64,000 bases of DNA from Methanolinea sp. (GCA_018262855.1 JADFDO010000010.1:18148-82147); one strand, 5' to 3'; shown: positions 1-9,525, numbered from the stretch's first letter. The notes: generated by a model not told the origin, from the sequence alone. Numbers and translations: made by a program.

Positions 1-935
1 GACAGGCTTGACCCCCCTCCTGATGCACATGTGATGTCCTGCACGGAGTAAGAGAGAACTCCCGGACCGAACATATATTCCAGGGGTGTCCACAGCCACG
101 GTTACACCAATCGCTGAAAGAATTATAAAAAAGCCCTTCATGCCACCTGGAAAGACAAGAGATCCAGGGATACCTGGCCCATCATGAGGCCAGGATACTT
201 TCATTCCCCCCTCAAATGTTTTTCCGAACTCGAATAACCGCATCGAACGGGTAATGGAGTCTATTGAAAAAGCGAACCGTGGAATATGCCGCAGCGGTAT
301 CCCGGAGGCACTTTCACACCGCCCGGCAGGAGTTTTTCATATACCATCTCACTCAATTGTAGTGTCTGTATCAAATGCCACCTTGAAGATACAGACCTGG
401 GCTGAAGTGCCCTTGCACAGGTACTCTGCCAGCCAATGAAAACCTGGGGGACATGAAGGAGTCCCGGTCACCCCCTTTTCTATCCGGGGCTCCCCCTCCT
501 ATTACAACATGGTTCGAGGTTCCCTTACGTACTCGTGAATCACGCTTATAAACCTTTGAATTCTTAATCAAGAGCTAAATATCATGATATTCCCGGGAAC
601 ATCGTGTGAGTGTACGAATATTTTATACACCATATGTTGCTATACAATTCGTTTGGATGAAAGGTACAGGAAAACCCGAATAAACCAGGATTAAAGAAGA
701 TCATCCCAATCTGATCATCCGACCGGCAAGGTGAAGCCAACTGCATACCCTGCTTATCGGCTGCCGGACACAATGTATGAACAATTGAATACTGTCGTGA
801 TATCCCCTGGCTCGTTGAAAATAATCCCCACAAGCCGTCTTTCCCTATACCCAGATACTTATTTGAAGGCATACACTGACCTCACTATTGCAGATCAGCA
901 ATACCCTCGCCGGGCTTGCATCCTGATGATATCCC
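1..935. other. No recognised gene at the left edge
   Basis: No convincing coding region was found. One frame is open from base 1 to a TAA at 49-51 on the plus strand and could be the last 16 codons of a gene starting outside the window, but the residues match nothing I know. Other short reading frames here show no family features, no ribosome binding site and no consistent composition. A perfect inverted repeat lies at 173-194. The stretch from about 590 to 935 is moderately AT-rich and probably holds the promoter of the regulator gene that starts at 936. Confidence 0.4.
173..194. repeat. Perfect 7-bp inverted repeat (hairpin)
   Basis: CCTGGCC at 173-179 is the exact reverse complement of GGCCAGG at 188-194, with an 8-base loop. 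Downstream on the plus strand comes a pyrimidine-rich stretch (about 197-214), so a terminator-like role for a gene ending left of the window is possible. No function is shown. Confidence 0.4.
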
Positions 936-2048
936 ATGATCACAGTCCTTTTCGTGGACGATGAGCCTGCCCTTCTGGATGTCTCAAGGCGATACCTGGA
1001 GAAGACTGGGGATCTCAAGGTCGATACCTGTTTCTCTACAGAGCAGGCAATAGAGAAGCTCAAGGAACGTTCGTATGACGTGATCGTCTCTGATTATGAG
1101 ATGCCAGGGATCGATGGTATAGAATTTCTCAAGATACTGAGAAATCTTGGTGACTCAACACCATTTATCATTTTCACCGGGCGGGGGAGGGAACATGTGG
1201 TCATAGATGCCCTGAATAGCGGTGCGGATTTTTACCTCCAGAAAGGAGGGGATCCCAAGTCGCAATTCACTGAACTCATACACAAGATACGCCTTGCGGT
1301 CCAGCGCCAGAGAAATGAACTCTCCCTCGAGATCACCCGGCATTCGGTAGAGAAGGCATCCATCCAGGTCTTCTGGCTTGATACACGTGGGAGATTCATC
1401 TATGTAAACGAGGCATCATGTCAGGCCCTGGGATACCGGGCAGACGAATTGCTTCTCCTCTCTATAGGGGATATCGATCCCCTCTTCCCACGTGAGGAAT
1501 GGATTCGCTTCGTAGACCGCTTGAGGTATCATAAGTCTCTCGTCCTCAAGGCTGTTCATACAAGGAAAGATAAGACCTCGATTCCTGTACATATCTCATT
1601 CACATGGGGGGATTTCCAGGATAAGGGAATTATATTCGCATACGCATGGAATGAGCCTGGAGAGAAGAATACAGAATGGGTGAAAGATGCCTCAGAACAG
1701 AGGTGTTACCATATTGCGGATGCGTTCCAAGGTATGTTTTTTGAGATCGGACATGACCTGACATTACGGTTCTGGAATGTTGCTGCATCCACTTTTACAG
1801 GATACTCCTATACTACCAGGCCTGAGAAAAAGATCATGTTCCCCGAACTCGTATTGCATGGACAACGGGAGCACATTTCATCGATACTCACACGAATTGG
1901 TGAGGAACTCCTCACTGAGACAATCCAGATACCTATAACCCATCATGACGGCACCTACCGCCCGATCCTCTTTCATGCACATGCGTACGAAATGACCCAT
2001 GCACGCTACCTGATCCAACTCATCGAGATCACCCCGGAATCCGGCTGA
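936..2048 (+). CDS. Response regulator with two PAS-like domains (REC-PAS-PAS)
   Basis: Cytoplasmic signalling protein of 370 residues. Residues 1-120 form a receiver domain: acidic pair D8-D9, phospho-acceptor D53 in SDYEMPGIDG, conserved T81 and K103 (FYLQKGG). Two PAS-type sensor regions follow at about 130-240 and 255-365. No histidine-kinase, DNA-binding or cyclase domain is present, so the output is unknown; it presumably relays phosphate or a ligand signal from a hybrid kinase encoded elsewhere. REC-PAS proteins without an effector domain are common in Methanomicrobiales. The gene stands alone between two long non-coding stretches. The start has no clear ribosome binding site; I chose the ATG that begins the receiver domain exactly. 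Confidence 0.85.
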   Translation: MITVLFVDDEPALLDVSRRYLEKTGDLKVDTCFSTEQAIEKLKERSYDVIVSDYEMPGIDGIEFLKILRNLGDSTPFIIFTGRGREHVVIDALNSGADFYLQKGGDPKSQFTELIHKIRLAVQRQRNELSLEITRHSVEKASIQVFWLDTRGRFIYVNEASCQALGYRADELLLLSIGDIDPLFPREEWIRFVDRLRYHKSLVLKAVHTRKDKTSIPVHISFTWGDFQDKGIIFAYAWNEPGEKNTEWVKDASEQRCYHIADAFQGMFFEIGHDLTLRFWNVAASTFTGYSYTTRPEKKIMFPELVLHGQREHISSILTRIGEELLTETIQIPITHHDGTYRPILFHAHAYEMTHARYLIQLIEITPESG

Positions 2049-2464
2049 AGCAAAGCGTATATTCATTGCCTGATTATACCCTCGTGTTCTGTTCCCGTTG
2101 ATCAAAATTTTGGGACTATCCCTATGTAGTTGATATATAATAGTCCTAGTCTGATACAGGTGAGTCCCTGCCGACGCTGCAATGAGGAAATCCTGCATCA
2201 GCGATCTAATCGTTCTCAAGAAGGTACGATATTGCCGGGCTGTATGGCCCAGGATAGAGAAGCAGGCGAGGACAGTAGTGTCAGATTCTTTACATCAGAA
2301 TTCATGTCGTAAAAATATCGAAATATCCTTTATTTTTTCGGGATTGGGGGCTAAAATGTCACATTATTGGAGTGATGTCTCGAAAGAGAATAAACTATAT
2401 AATGCTATATAATAAAAACCTTCACGAGAACCTGGGATCAGCGATACCGGGACGGGAGGCTGGA
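2049..2464. promoter_or_regulatory. Intergenic region with TATA-like boxes upstream of the next gene
   Basis: No gene is recognised. Two TATA-like stretches (near 2395-2401 and 2404-2413) lie about 55-70 bases before the ATG at 2465 and are probable promoter elements for the downstream gene pair. A ribosome binding site GGGAGG at 2454-2459 sits five bases before that ATG. The rest shows nothing identifiable. Confidence 0.4.
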
Positions 2465-3034
2465 ATGCGCACACAGTACGGGCAGGAAGATGTGAATAAA
2501 TATAAGAAGTTCAAGAAAGTTGACGGTGCGACCTACAGGAAGGTCAACCAATTCTTACGAAAACGTACGTATGTCACTGCGAGAGAATGGGCCATAGCCC
2601 GCCTGTGCACTGATTTCCGCACGCGAAGCGGTGCAGAAATGACATTTATCGGACAACATCTCCCTGAACTAGTACCATTCATGCAGGAAACCTACACCCC
2701 CCAGGCAGTAAACCAGGCCAGGAACTCTTTTAAAAAGAAGGTCTACAAGTCAGGAGCCACCTTTTTTTATGGGGCAATGTGCGGTTTTTTTACCAGCGAA
2801 GAGCTTGATGATCTCCTCTTCGAAGCAAGCGAAGTGGCTCGTTTCCTTCTGGAAGTCGAACGTACGTCTCTTGATATCGATGAGGAGATCGAGATTGAGG
2901 ATCGCATTACCGAAGTGATGCGAAGTGTAGGAGAAGCAGCGATTCAAATCCTTCAGGCGAGGAGGAATGAGGGGAATCGCACCAAAGATGAAACCGCTCA
3001 GGAGCCTGAACCGCCCCGGGAGGATCACCTATGA
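2465..3034 (+). CDS. Conserved archaeal protein, probably DUF5806 family
   Basis: A 189-residue soluble protein. The segment around the phrases YKKFKKVDGATYRKVN, TAREWAIARLC and FFYGAMCGFF matches my memory of a conserved family of unknown function in haloarchaea and methanogens (DUF5806); that name is from recall. The sequence is largely helical, with an acidic tail rich in E and P that is probably disordered. I use the ATG at 2465 because GGGAGG lies five bases upstream; an in-frame ATG at 2372 would add 31 residues that look non-conserved. The stop overlaps the next start (ATGA), so it is translationally coupled to the MobB-like gene. No enzymatic motif is visible. Confidence 0.7.
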   Translation: MRTQYGQEDVNKYKKFKKVDGATYRKVNQFLRKRTYVTAREWAIARLCTDFRTRSGAEMTFIGQHLPELVPFMQETYTPQAVNQARNSFKKKVYKSGATFFYGAMCGFFTSEELDDLLFEASEVARFLLEVERTSLDIDEEIEIEDRITEVMRSVGEAAIQILQARRNEGNRTKDETAQEPEPPREDHL

Positions 3035-3771
3035 GAATCATCCATATTGCCGGATTATCCGGTTCCGGTAAGACCACGTTTATCAGGAAACTTCTCCCCC
3101 TCCTGAATAAGAAAGGTCCAACGGCGGTGGTAAAACATCTTGGCCATCATCAATTCCTTCTTGAAACCGGCAAGGATACCACCCACTTCTTCAGTGAGGG
3201 GGCCCTTGCATCTGCCGGAACAGATCCTGAAAAAACCATCCTTGTTTGGCGGGATACATCTCTTGAGCACATTATGTCTATCCTCTCATCGGCCGGGACA
3301 CAGTATATGCTGCTCGAAGGCTGGAAGACGCACCCATTCCCAAAGGTCACACTAGGGAATCTCCCCCTGGCACAGGGGGTCATTCTTTCCGATCCCTCAC
3401 CAGAGCAGGTCCTTGGAGTGCTTGATAAGTTTCCGCATTACTATTCCCTCCAGGGACTGACCCTAGAGGTGCAGAGTGGCAGGGAACAGACAGTTCTTAT
3501 TTCCGGAAGGTATCCTGCATGCGTCGCTGGTGCCGATCCTGATTCAAGAAGAGAGTTTTATCTCCATTTTTCACCCATTCTTGATACGATAACCAGGGAG
3601 GCAGAATCCAGTCCCGGAGAAGTGAAGGTGGGACTTCATCTGCACCAGGGCCTCATGTTCGGCGGAGAGGATGCAATCCTCGTTGCAGTGGGAGCGCGAT
3701 CTCCCAGCGATGCAATCCGGGTATTCTCGTCACTCCAGGAGCGCCTCCTCCCTGTCATCCAAGGCGGATAA
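3031..3771 (+). CDS. mobB: MobB-type GTPase fused to a MoaE-like segment
   Basis: A 246-residue protein. The N-terminal half has a P-loop (GLSGSGKTT at residues 9-17) followed by a stretch typical of MobB, the nucleotide-binding protein that assists attachment of GMP or a related nucleotide to molybdopterin. The C-terminal part (about 195-242: VKVGLHLHQG and then GEDAILVAVGARSPSDAI) resembles the MoaE subunit of molybdopterin synthase, but is much shorter than a full MoaE of about 150 residues. Role inferred: maturation of the molybdenum or tungsten cofactor used by formylmethanofuran dehydrogenase and formate dehydrogenase. It overlaps the upstream gene by four bases, and glmM follows after a short gap. 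Confidence 0.75.
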   Translation: MRIIHIAGLSGSGKTTFIRKLLPLLNKKGPTAVVKHLGHHQFLLETGKDTTHFFSEGALASAGTDPEKTILVWRDTSLEHIMSILSSAGTQYMLLEGWKTHPFPKVTLGNLPLAQGVILSDPSPEQVLGVLDKFPHYYSLQGLTLEVQSGREQTVLISGRYPACVAGADPDSRREFYLHFSPILDTITREAESSPGEVKVGLHLHQGLMFGGEDAILVAVGARSPSDAIRVFSSLQERLLPVIQGG

Positions 3772-3789
3772 ATCATTGGAGGGGTGCGA

Positions 3790-5145
3790 ATGGAACAGAA
3801 AAAACTCGAGAAGAAACTCTTCGGCACGAATGGGGTGAGAGGAGTTGTAGGGAAGGAGATGACAACCAACCTTGCCCTGTCAATCGGTATGGCGCTTGGA
3901 ACGATGCGCCCGGGAACCATCGCGGTGGGGAGAGACACGAGAACTTCGGGTCCATCCCTCATAAGTGCCCTTAAGGCCGGTCTGCTTGCCGCCGGATGCG
4001 ATGTGGTTGATCTCGGCATCCTTCCCACACCCGCTCTCCAGTTTATTGTACGAACACATTTTGACGCCGGCGCGGTCGTGACAGCCTCGCATAATCCGCC
4101 CGAGTATAACGGGGTGAAGGTGATCGAACCCGACGGTACCGAGATGGGAGACGAGCAGAGTATCGCACTCGAAGGGCATATCTTCAGCGGTGACTCTTAT
4201 GTTGCACCCTGGGATCATGTCGGGAAAGAACGGGCTGCCCCGTCCATGGTAGATGAGTATGTGACTGCCGTCGTGAATTCATTCCCGCCAGGAACAGGCG
4301 AAGGATTCCTTGTCGCAGCAGATCCGGGATGCGGAGCTGCAGCATGGACCACCCCCGAAATCCTCAGCCGGATGGGTTGTCGTGTCTTTTCCCTCAACAG
4401 CCAGATGGACGGAACATTTCCGGGCCGCCTCCCGGAACCATCTCCTGAAGGACTCGCCCCCCTAGCTGATCTTGTACGAGTCACCGGGGCCAGGTTCGGG
4501 GTCGCTCATGACGGAGATGCAGACCGTGCGGTCTTCATCGATGACAGGGGTAGATTCCTCGAGGAAAACATGCTGTTCGGGCTTATTGCAGATTATATCT
4601 GCAGCGGCAGGAAGGGTGTCATCGTAACGCCAGTCAGTACCTCACGTCTGATCGAAGTGATCGCAAAACGTCATGGTTGCTCGGTCTGCTACACTCCGGT
4701 AGGGAGTATCTATGTGGCAAGGACCATGATCGAACTGGCACATGGTGGTACCGAAGTTGCATTCGGGGGTGAGGGGAATGGTGGCCTGATATTCCCGGAA
4801 CACCAGCTCTGCAGGGATGGGGGGATGACCACTGCAACGATGGTTGCCCTTCTGGCACAGTCCTCCCGCCCATTCTCATCTCTTGTCGATGACCTCCCCC
4901 CATTCACCATGATCAAGGAGAAGATTCACGTAAAAGATGCCCCAGCCCTTATCGCCAGGCTGAAACAGGCGTTTGCCGGAGAATCACTCGATTGCACAGA
5001 CGGCATCCGGATTAATCGCGAGGACTCGTGGGCACTGGTAAGACCATCCGGGACCGAACCGCTGGTCCGCATCATGGTGGAATCAGCCTCTGAATCCCGT
5101 GCTCAACGGTTCTACGATGAGATTATACCCCATTTCAGAACCTGA
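3790..5145 (+). CDS. glmM: Phosphoglucosamine mutase / phosphohexomutase
   Basis: A 451-residue enzyme of the alpha-D-phosphohexomutase family, interconverting glucosamine-6-phosphate and glucosamine-1-phosphate (or the glucose/mannose equivalents) for UDP-sugar synthesis. Visible motifs: FGTNGVRG at the N-terminus, the phosphoserine loop TASHNP (Ser100), the metal loop DGDADR near residue 242, and the C-terminal phosphate-binding RPSGTEPLVR. Length is normal. GGAGG at 3778-3782 fits the ATG at 3790 better than the GTG at 3784. Archaeal members vary in sugar specificity, so glmM is the best but not the only name. Confidence 0.9.
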   Translation: MEQKKLEKKLFGTNGVRGVVGKEMTTNLALSIGMALGTMRPGTIAVGRDTRTSGPSLISALKAGLLAAGCDVVDLGILPTPALQFIVRTHFDAGAVVTASHNPPEYNGVKVIEPDGTEMGDEQSIALEGHIFSGDSYVAPWDHVGKERAAPSMVDEYVTAVVNSFPPGTGEGFLVAADPGCGAAAWTTPEILSRMGCRVFSLNSQMDGTFPGRLPEPSPEGLAPLADLVRVTGARFGVAHDGDADRAVFIDDRGRFLEENMLFGLIADYICSGRKGVIVTPVSTSRLIEVIAKRHGCSVCYTPVGSIYVARTMIELAHGGTEVAFGGEGNGGLIFPEHQLCRDGGMTTATMVALLAQSSRPFSSLVDDLPPFTMIKEKIHVKDAPALIARLKQAFAGESLDCTDGIRINREDSWALVRPSGTEPLVRIMVESASESRAQRFYDEIIPHFRT

Positions 5146-5405
5146 ATTTCCACGTTTCACTACTTCTTTTCCAGGGTGTTATCCTCCATATTTATTCAAC
5201 AAATCTCGCAATTAAAGCCTCATTTTCACAGTCAGGGCATTTTTTCTTGTTTAAATACGAAGCCGGAGCGTTTGATTATACACCAAATAATGCTATATAC
5301 TACGATGACTGTCGATGGAAAGAAATCCTGATATAGGACCCGGGTACCAGTTCCGTTATCATAGTGGAGCGTCGGGTATACGACCAGCGGAGAGAAGAAG
5401 GCTCC

Positions 5406-5681
5406 ATGAACACGGTGGAAATAAAAATCACGGGGAGAGTCCAGGGGATTGGCATGCGGAATTGTGTGCGGCATCTCGCCGGGAAACTCAATATCCGGGG
5501 AGAGGTTATGAATGTCCCTGATGGAACAGTCCGAATCCTGGCCACCCTGGATCCCATCATCCTGGATAAGTTCATCTCGATGATTTATGGGTGCCCGAGG
5601 GCCCTGATCAGGGATATTGAGATCTCGAAGGTCGAGTCCAGGACATTTAACGATTTTTCGATAATCAGGGCTGCTGATTGA
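5406..5681 (+). CDS. acyP: Acylphosphatase
   Basis: A 91-residue protein that hydrolyses acyl phosphates. The signature GRVQGIGMR carries the phosphate-binding Arg of the family, and EVMNVPDG carries the conserved Asn (canonical pattern V-x-N-x-x-DG). Length is that of single-domain acylphosphatases. I start at the ATG at 5406, preceded by a GGAGAG-like element; an upstream in-frame start would add 14 non-conserved residues. It converges on the cas1-like gene with a gap of one base between the two stops. Confidence 0.9.
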   Translation: MNTVEIKITGRVQGIGMRNCVRHLAGKLNIRGEVMNVPDGTVRILATLDPIILDKFISMIYGCPRALIRDIEISKVESRTFNDFSIIRAAD

Positions 5682-5682
5682 A

Positions 5683-6642
5683 TTATCTGGTACCGAGATA
5701 GGGGCGAGCGATGTATTCTGTCTTTTTTACCAGTGCATCCTGAAGGGCCATCACCTGGTTGTCAATAATATCCTGGCGGATGCTTTCCCGAATACACCCC
5801 AGAACCGTGTGCATCAGTTCATCGGAAAGAGTACATCTTGACGGGCCACATTCGTATTCATCATCCGGGATGCCTCCCCGAACGAGCGAAGAGATAGGGG
5901 CATCGACCATTTCTGCTTTCAGTGGATCAATTAGATCGTTGACAAGGCCGCCTTTCCCCCTATGCAGAAATCCGATATCCGGATCCAGGTGGGCACCCAT
6001 CGCTGCCACGCACGCGTTTCCGAAAAGGAGGCCGTAGCCAAACGAGAGCAGGGTATTCACCACATCAACATGCGGCCGGGGAGTCCTCCGCCTGAAACCG
6101 AGCTCGTGAGGAAAGGTCCTTGCGAGGATCTCGTAATACATGTCGGTAACAAAGCGGTGGACCCGCCGAACCTCCTCCACCCTGACAAGGAACTCAAGTT
6201 CCGCGAGACTTTTTTCCATAATCTCGAATTCGCCCTTGTAGAAAAGGGACTCTCCGAGATCATCTTCGAGCTGGGTCAGTGCAAGGATTCGGGAATGCAG
6301 GCTTCCTCTGGCAGCAGCTATCGCAAAGGAGTGGGAAAATGCCTTCTGCTGCGCTTCCCTCACAGTTTCATCGTACTTGAAACCAAAGGGCTTTAGAATT
6401 CCCAGTGGTTCGCCATCAGCCTCGAAGAACGAGATACATGCACCGGAGGAGAGCAACCTCGATATCACGCTGCTGTGAATGGAATGCCCGCCCATCACCA
6501 GAAGGTGCCGTATCCTTGAAAGGGGCACCTCCTCAACCTGGCCGTTTTTCTGGACAACCAGGGTCCGGGTTGTCGCTTTCAGATGCGCACCAAACCCGGA
6601 TACCAGATACCAGGGGACAGGGATATTTCTGCTTTCCTCCAT
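5683..6642 (-). CDS. cas1: Stand-alone Cas1-family protein
   Basis: A 319-residue Cas1 homologue. The N-terminal beta domain (about 1-80) and the helical C-terminal domain are both complete: RRRTPRP, then VNTLLSFGYGLL, then GFLHRGKGG and NDLID, which correspond to the family's RRRxPP, NxLLSxGYxxL, GxxH and DLxE blocks. H227 and D236 match two of the three metal ligands. The position of the catalytic Glu, aligned by spacing to the YY pair at 169-170, is His162, an apparent substitution. There is no cas2, cas4, effector gene or repeat array in the window, and no casposon PolB. The ATG at 6642 has GGAG upstream; a longer frame begins at 6678. Possible roles: integrase or repair nuclease, or an inactive derivative. 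Confidence 0.85.
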   Translation of the reverse strand: MEESRNIPVPWYLVSGFGAHLKATTRTLVVQKNGQVEEVPLSRIRHLLVMGGHSIHSSVISRLLSSGACISFFEADGEPLGILKPFGFKYDETVREAQQKAFSHSFAIAAARGSLHSRILALTQLEDDLGESLFYKGEFEIMEKSLAELEFLVRVEEVRRVHRFVTDMYYEILARTFPHELGFRRRTPRPHVDVVNTLLSFGYGLLFGNACVAAMGAHLDPDIGFLHRGKGGLVNDLIDPLKAEMVDAPISSLVRGGIPDDEYECGPSRCTLSDELMHTVLGCIRESIRQDIIDNQVMALQDALVKKTEYIARPYLGTR

Positions 6643-6933
6643 CTTATCTCCACAACGGTTGAATTTTGATATACACATTTCCCGGATTATGCTACATCAA
6701 TGCATCGTTTCCCGGATTTCCCGCCTTGTGCCATGCGGGGAACCCCATGATTCACATTCCAGACCGTGACAACCCTTGACAATATTTTTTATCCGCCGGC
6801 ACAAGGTTCTATGCAAGCTGCGTAAGATCCGCAGGACGCCCCATCATCGGTGTGCTGTAGACAGGAACAGGCAGATTTGGTGGCAGAATGAAGAACATCA
6901 CAGTGACTCACACAGGATACAGGACAGGTTATC

Positions 6934-8223
6934 ATGTTCTGGGATGAAAAGGTTGAGACTCTCCCGAAGAGGGAACTCGAGAGGCTCCAGTTAAAAAGAC
7001 TGAAAAAGACCTTCCTGCAGGTCCAGAACGTCGAGTTTTACCGGGAAAAATTAAAAGCTGCCAGGATAAGACCCTCGGATATCCGGACTCTCGACGATAT
7101 ACAGAAGATCCCGTTCACAAGGAAGCAGGATCTCCGCGACGGATACCCTTTCGGTTTCTTTGCCGTTCCGCTTCAGCAGGTGGTAAGGATTCATACCACA
7201 TCAGGAACCACGGGAAAACCAACCGTTGTGGGATACACCAGGAAAGACCTGGAAACGTGGGCCAATCTGATCGCCAGGAACATGACTATGGTGGGACTCA
7301 GCGACTGCGACGTCTTCCAGAATATGGTCAATTACGGCATGTTCACAGGGGGTCTCGGTTTTCATTACGGTGCGGAGAAGATTGGGATGACCGTGATCCC
7401 GAGCGCCACTGGAAATACCCGGAGGCAAATTGAGATGATCCAGGATTTCGGTGTTACTGCAATCCACTGCACTCCGAGTTATGCAATGCACCTCGCGGAG
7501 GTTGCGGAAGAGATGGATGCACGGTTGGAATCCCTCACCACAGGGCTCTTTGGGGCCGAACCCTGGTCAGGTTCGATGCGGACCGAACTTGAGAAGAAGC
7601 TTGGAGTAACGGCATTTGATTCATACGGAATCTCTGAACTGTTCGGCCCCGGTGTGGCATTTGAATGCCCCGAACGGAACGGCCTGCACATCTGGCACGA
7701 TTGCTATCTCGTCGAAATTATCAATCCAGCCACAGGTGAAGTACTGGGTGACGGAGAACGTGGGGAGCTGGTAGTCACGCCACTCGTAAAAGAGGCAATG
7801 CCGCTCCTCCGTTACAGAACCGGCGACATTACCATGCGGTTTGAAGATGACTGCCTTTGCGGGCGGGCAAAAAAGGTCTCCCGAATTACTGGCCGGAGTG
7901 ATGATATGCTCGTTATCAGGGGAATCAACGTCTTCCCTTCACAGATCGAACACGTGCTTCTTAAGATTCCCGAAGTCGGAAACCAGTTCATGGTCTACGT
8001 GGACAGGATCAACCATCTCGACGAGATGACGATTGATGTGGAGATAAACCGTGATTACTTCTCGGGAGAATTGCAGGATCTTGCCCGGATCCAGAAGAAA
8101 GTCGTAAAAGAACTCCGCGACACACTTGAACTTCGCACCACCGTGAAACTGGTAGAACCGGGTTCACTTCCCAGGTTTGAAGGAAAGGCAAAACGGGTAA
8201 TTGACCGCAGGGGGGAGATATGA
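6934..8223 (+). CDS. paaK: Phenylacetate-CoA ligase family protein (first copy)
   Basis: A 429-residue AMP-forming aryl-CoA ligase. The adenylate loop TTSGTTGKPT is at about residues 88-97; YGISELFGPG and RYRTGDI follow, as does the C-terminal Lys-bearing RFEGKAKRV. In methanogens these enzymes activate phenylacetate or indoleacetate-type acids to CoA esters, often to allow reductive carboxylation to aryl pyruvates and aromatic amino acids; the substrate here is inferred. It heads a three-gene operon: its stop overlaps the next ATG (ATGA) and a second ligase and an ACT protein follow. A 290-base region shared with the divergent cas1 gene should hold its promoter. Confidence 0.9.
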   Translation: MFWDEKVETLPKRELERLQLKRLKKTFLQVQNVEFYREKLKAARIRPSDIRTLDDIQKIPFTRKQDLRDGYPFGFFAVPLQQVVRIHTTSGTTGKPTVVGYTRKDLETWANLIARNMTMVGLSDCDVFQNMVNYGMFTGGLGFHYGAEKIGMTVIPSATGNTRRQIEMIQDFGVTAIHCTPSYAMHLAEVAEEMDARLESLTTGLFGAEPWSGSMRTELEKKLGVTAFDSYGISELFGPGVAFECPERNGLHIWHDCYLVEIINPATGEVLGDGERGELVVTPLVKEAMPLLRYRTGDITMRFEDDCLCGRAKKVSRITGRSDDMLVIRGINVFPSQIEHVLLKIPEVGNQFMVYVDRINHLDEMTIDVEINRDYFSGELQDLARIQKKVVKELRDTLELRTTVKLVEPGSLPRFEGKAKRVIDRRGEI

Positions 8224-9524
8224 TGGGACCATGGGATCCCCGCATCGAGGAGATGCCCAGGGAAGATCTCAAGAGGCTGCAATACAGGCTTCTCAAGACA
8301 CGCATCTCCTATCTCTACAGTTTCAGCCCCTTCTATCATCACCGGATGGAGGAGACTCACGTCCATCCCGACGATATTAAGAACCTGGAAGATATCAGGA
8401 AACTCCCGTTCATGTACAAGCGGGATCTGCGGGATAACTACCCTGACAAGCTCTTTGTTGCGACGCAGGATGAACTGGTGAGATATCACGTCTCTTCAGG
8501 GACCACCGGAAAACCCACCGTTGTCGGGTACACCGAGCGGGACCTCGAGAACTGGACTATCTCGCTCGCCCGTGGTCTGGTCTCGTGCGGACTTGGACGC
8601 GGCGATGTGATGCAGGTCAGTTATGGGTACGGGCTCTTTACCGGAGGCCTCGGCCTGCATTACGGGGCTGAGCGTATCGGGGCAACTGTTCTTCCCACCA
8701 GCGTAGGTAACACAGAGCGACAGATCGAACTGATGCAGGATCTCAAGACCACCGCGATTGCCTGCACTCCTTCCTATCTCCTGCACATGGGCGAAGTTGC
8801 GGAAAAGATGGGAGTCAGCATCAAGAAGGACACCCTGCTCAGAACGGGTATCCTTGGTGCTGAACCATGGTCCGAACAGATGCGGCAGAGGATTCAGGAC
8901 TGGCTTGGTATCAGGGCATATGATATCTACGGGACGAGCGAACTCTCCGGGCCCATGTTCTGCGAATGTACCGAGCAGAAAGGTTTCCATGTCTGGGGAG
9001 ATCTCGCATATGTCGAGATCCTGGACCCCGAGACCCTCGAACCGCTTCCTTCCGGTGAGCGTGGGGAGATGGTGATCACCATGCTTCAAAAAGAGGCGCT
9101 TCCCCTGATCCGGTACCGGATCGGTGACATCAGTGCTATTGACGACTCGGTTTGTGCCTGCGGTCGGACCCATCCAAGGGTACAGAGAATCACCGGGAGA
9201 GTTGACGATATGCTGATTATCAGGGGAATCAACGTCTTCCCATCACAGATCGAGTACACATTGATGTCAATTCCCGAAGTGGGGCAGCACTTCCAGATCA
9301 TCGTTGACAGGAAAGGAGCACTCGATGACATGCTGGTACAGGTGGAAGTGAACAAGGATGCATTTTCCGACAAAATTACCGACCTGATGGGTATCAGGAA
9401 GAAAGTTGAGCACAGGCTTAGGAATATCCTCAATGTTGCGGTGGATGTTGAGCTTGTCGAACCGGGCTCACTCCCAAGGTTCGAGGGAAAAGCAAAGAGA
9501 GTGATCGACAGGAGGAAGATCTGA
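8220..9524 (+). CDS. paaK: Phenylacetate-CoA ligase family protein (second copy)
   Basis: A 434-residue paralogue of the gene just upstream, with the same blocks in the same order: SSGTTGKPTVVGYTERD, YGTSELSGP, RYRIGDIS, IRGINVFPSQIE and SLPRFEGKAKRV. The two differ along their whole length, so this is an old duplication, not a recent copy. Two copies may make different aryl-CoA esters or form a hetero-oligomer. The start is ATG preceded by GGGGGAG and overlaps the previous stop by four bases. Its own stop is one base before the ACT-domain gene. Confidence 0.9.
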   Translation: MMGPWDPRIEEMPREDLKRLQYRLLKTRISYLYSFSPFYHHRMEETHVHPDDIKNLEDIRKLPFMYKRDLRDNYPDKLFVATQDELVRYHVSSGTTGKPTVVGYTERDLENWTISLARGLVSCGLGRGDVMQVSYGYGLFTGGLGLHYGAERIGATVLPTSVGNTERQIELMQDLKTTAIACTPSYLLHMGEVAEKMGVSIKKDTLLRTGILGAEPWSEQMRQRIQDWLGIRAYDIYGTSELSGPMFCECTEQKGFHVWGDLAYVEILDPETLEPLPSGERGEMVITMLQKEALPLIRYRIGDISAIDDSVCACGRTHPRVQRITGRVDDMLIIRGINVFPSQIEYTLMSIPEVGQHFQIIVDRKGALDDMLVQVEVNKDAFSDKITDLMGIRKKVEHRLRNILNVAVDVELVEPGSLPRFEGKAKRVIDRRKI

Positions 9525-9525
9525 A

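Noticed and set aside
254..439. 61-codon frame near the left edge
   Set aside because: No ribosome binding site and no family resemblance; part of a stretch with no consistent coding signal.
5683..6642. CRISPR-Cas locus or casposon around the cas1-like gene
   Set aside because: No repeat array, no cas2, cas4 or effector gene, no PolB-type polymerase or terminal inverted repeats occur in the flanks, which hold acylphosphatase and aryl-CoA ligases.
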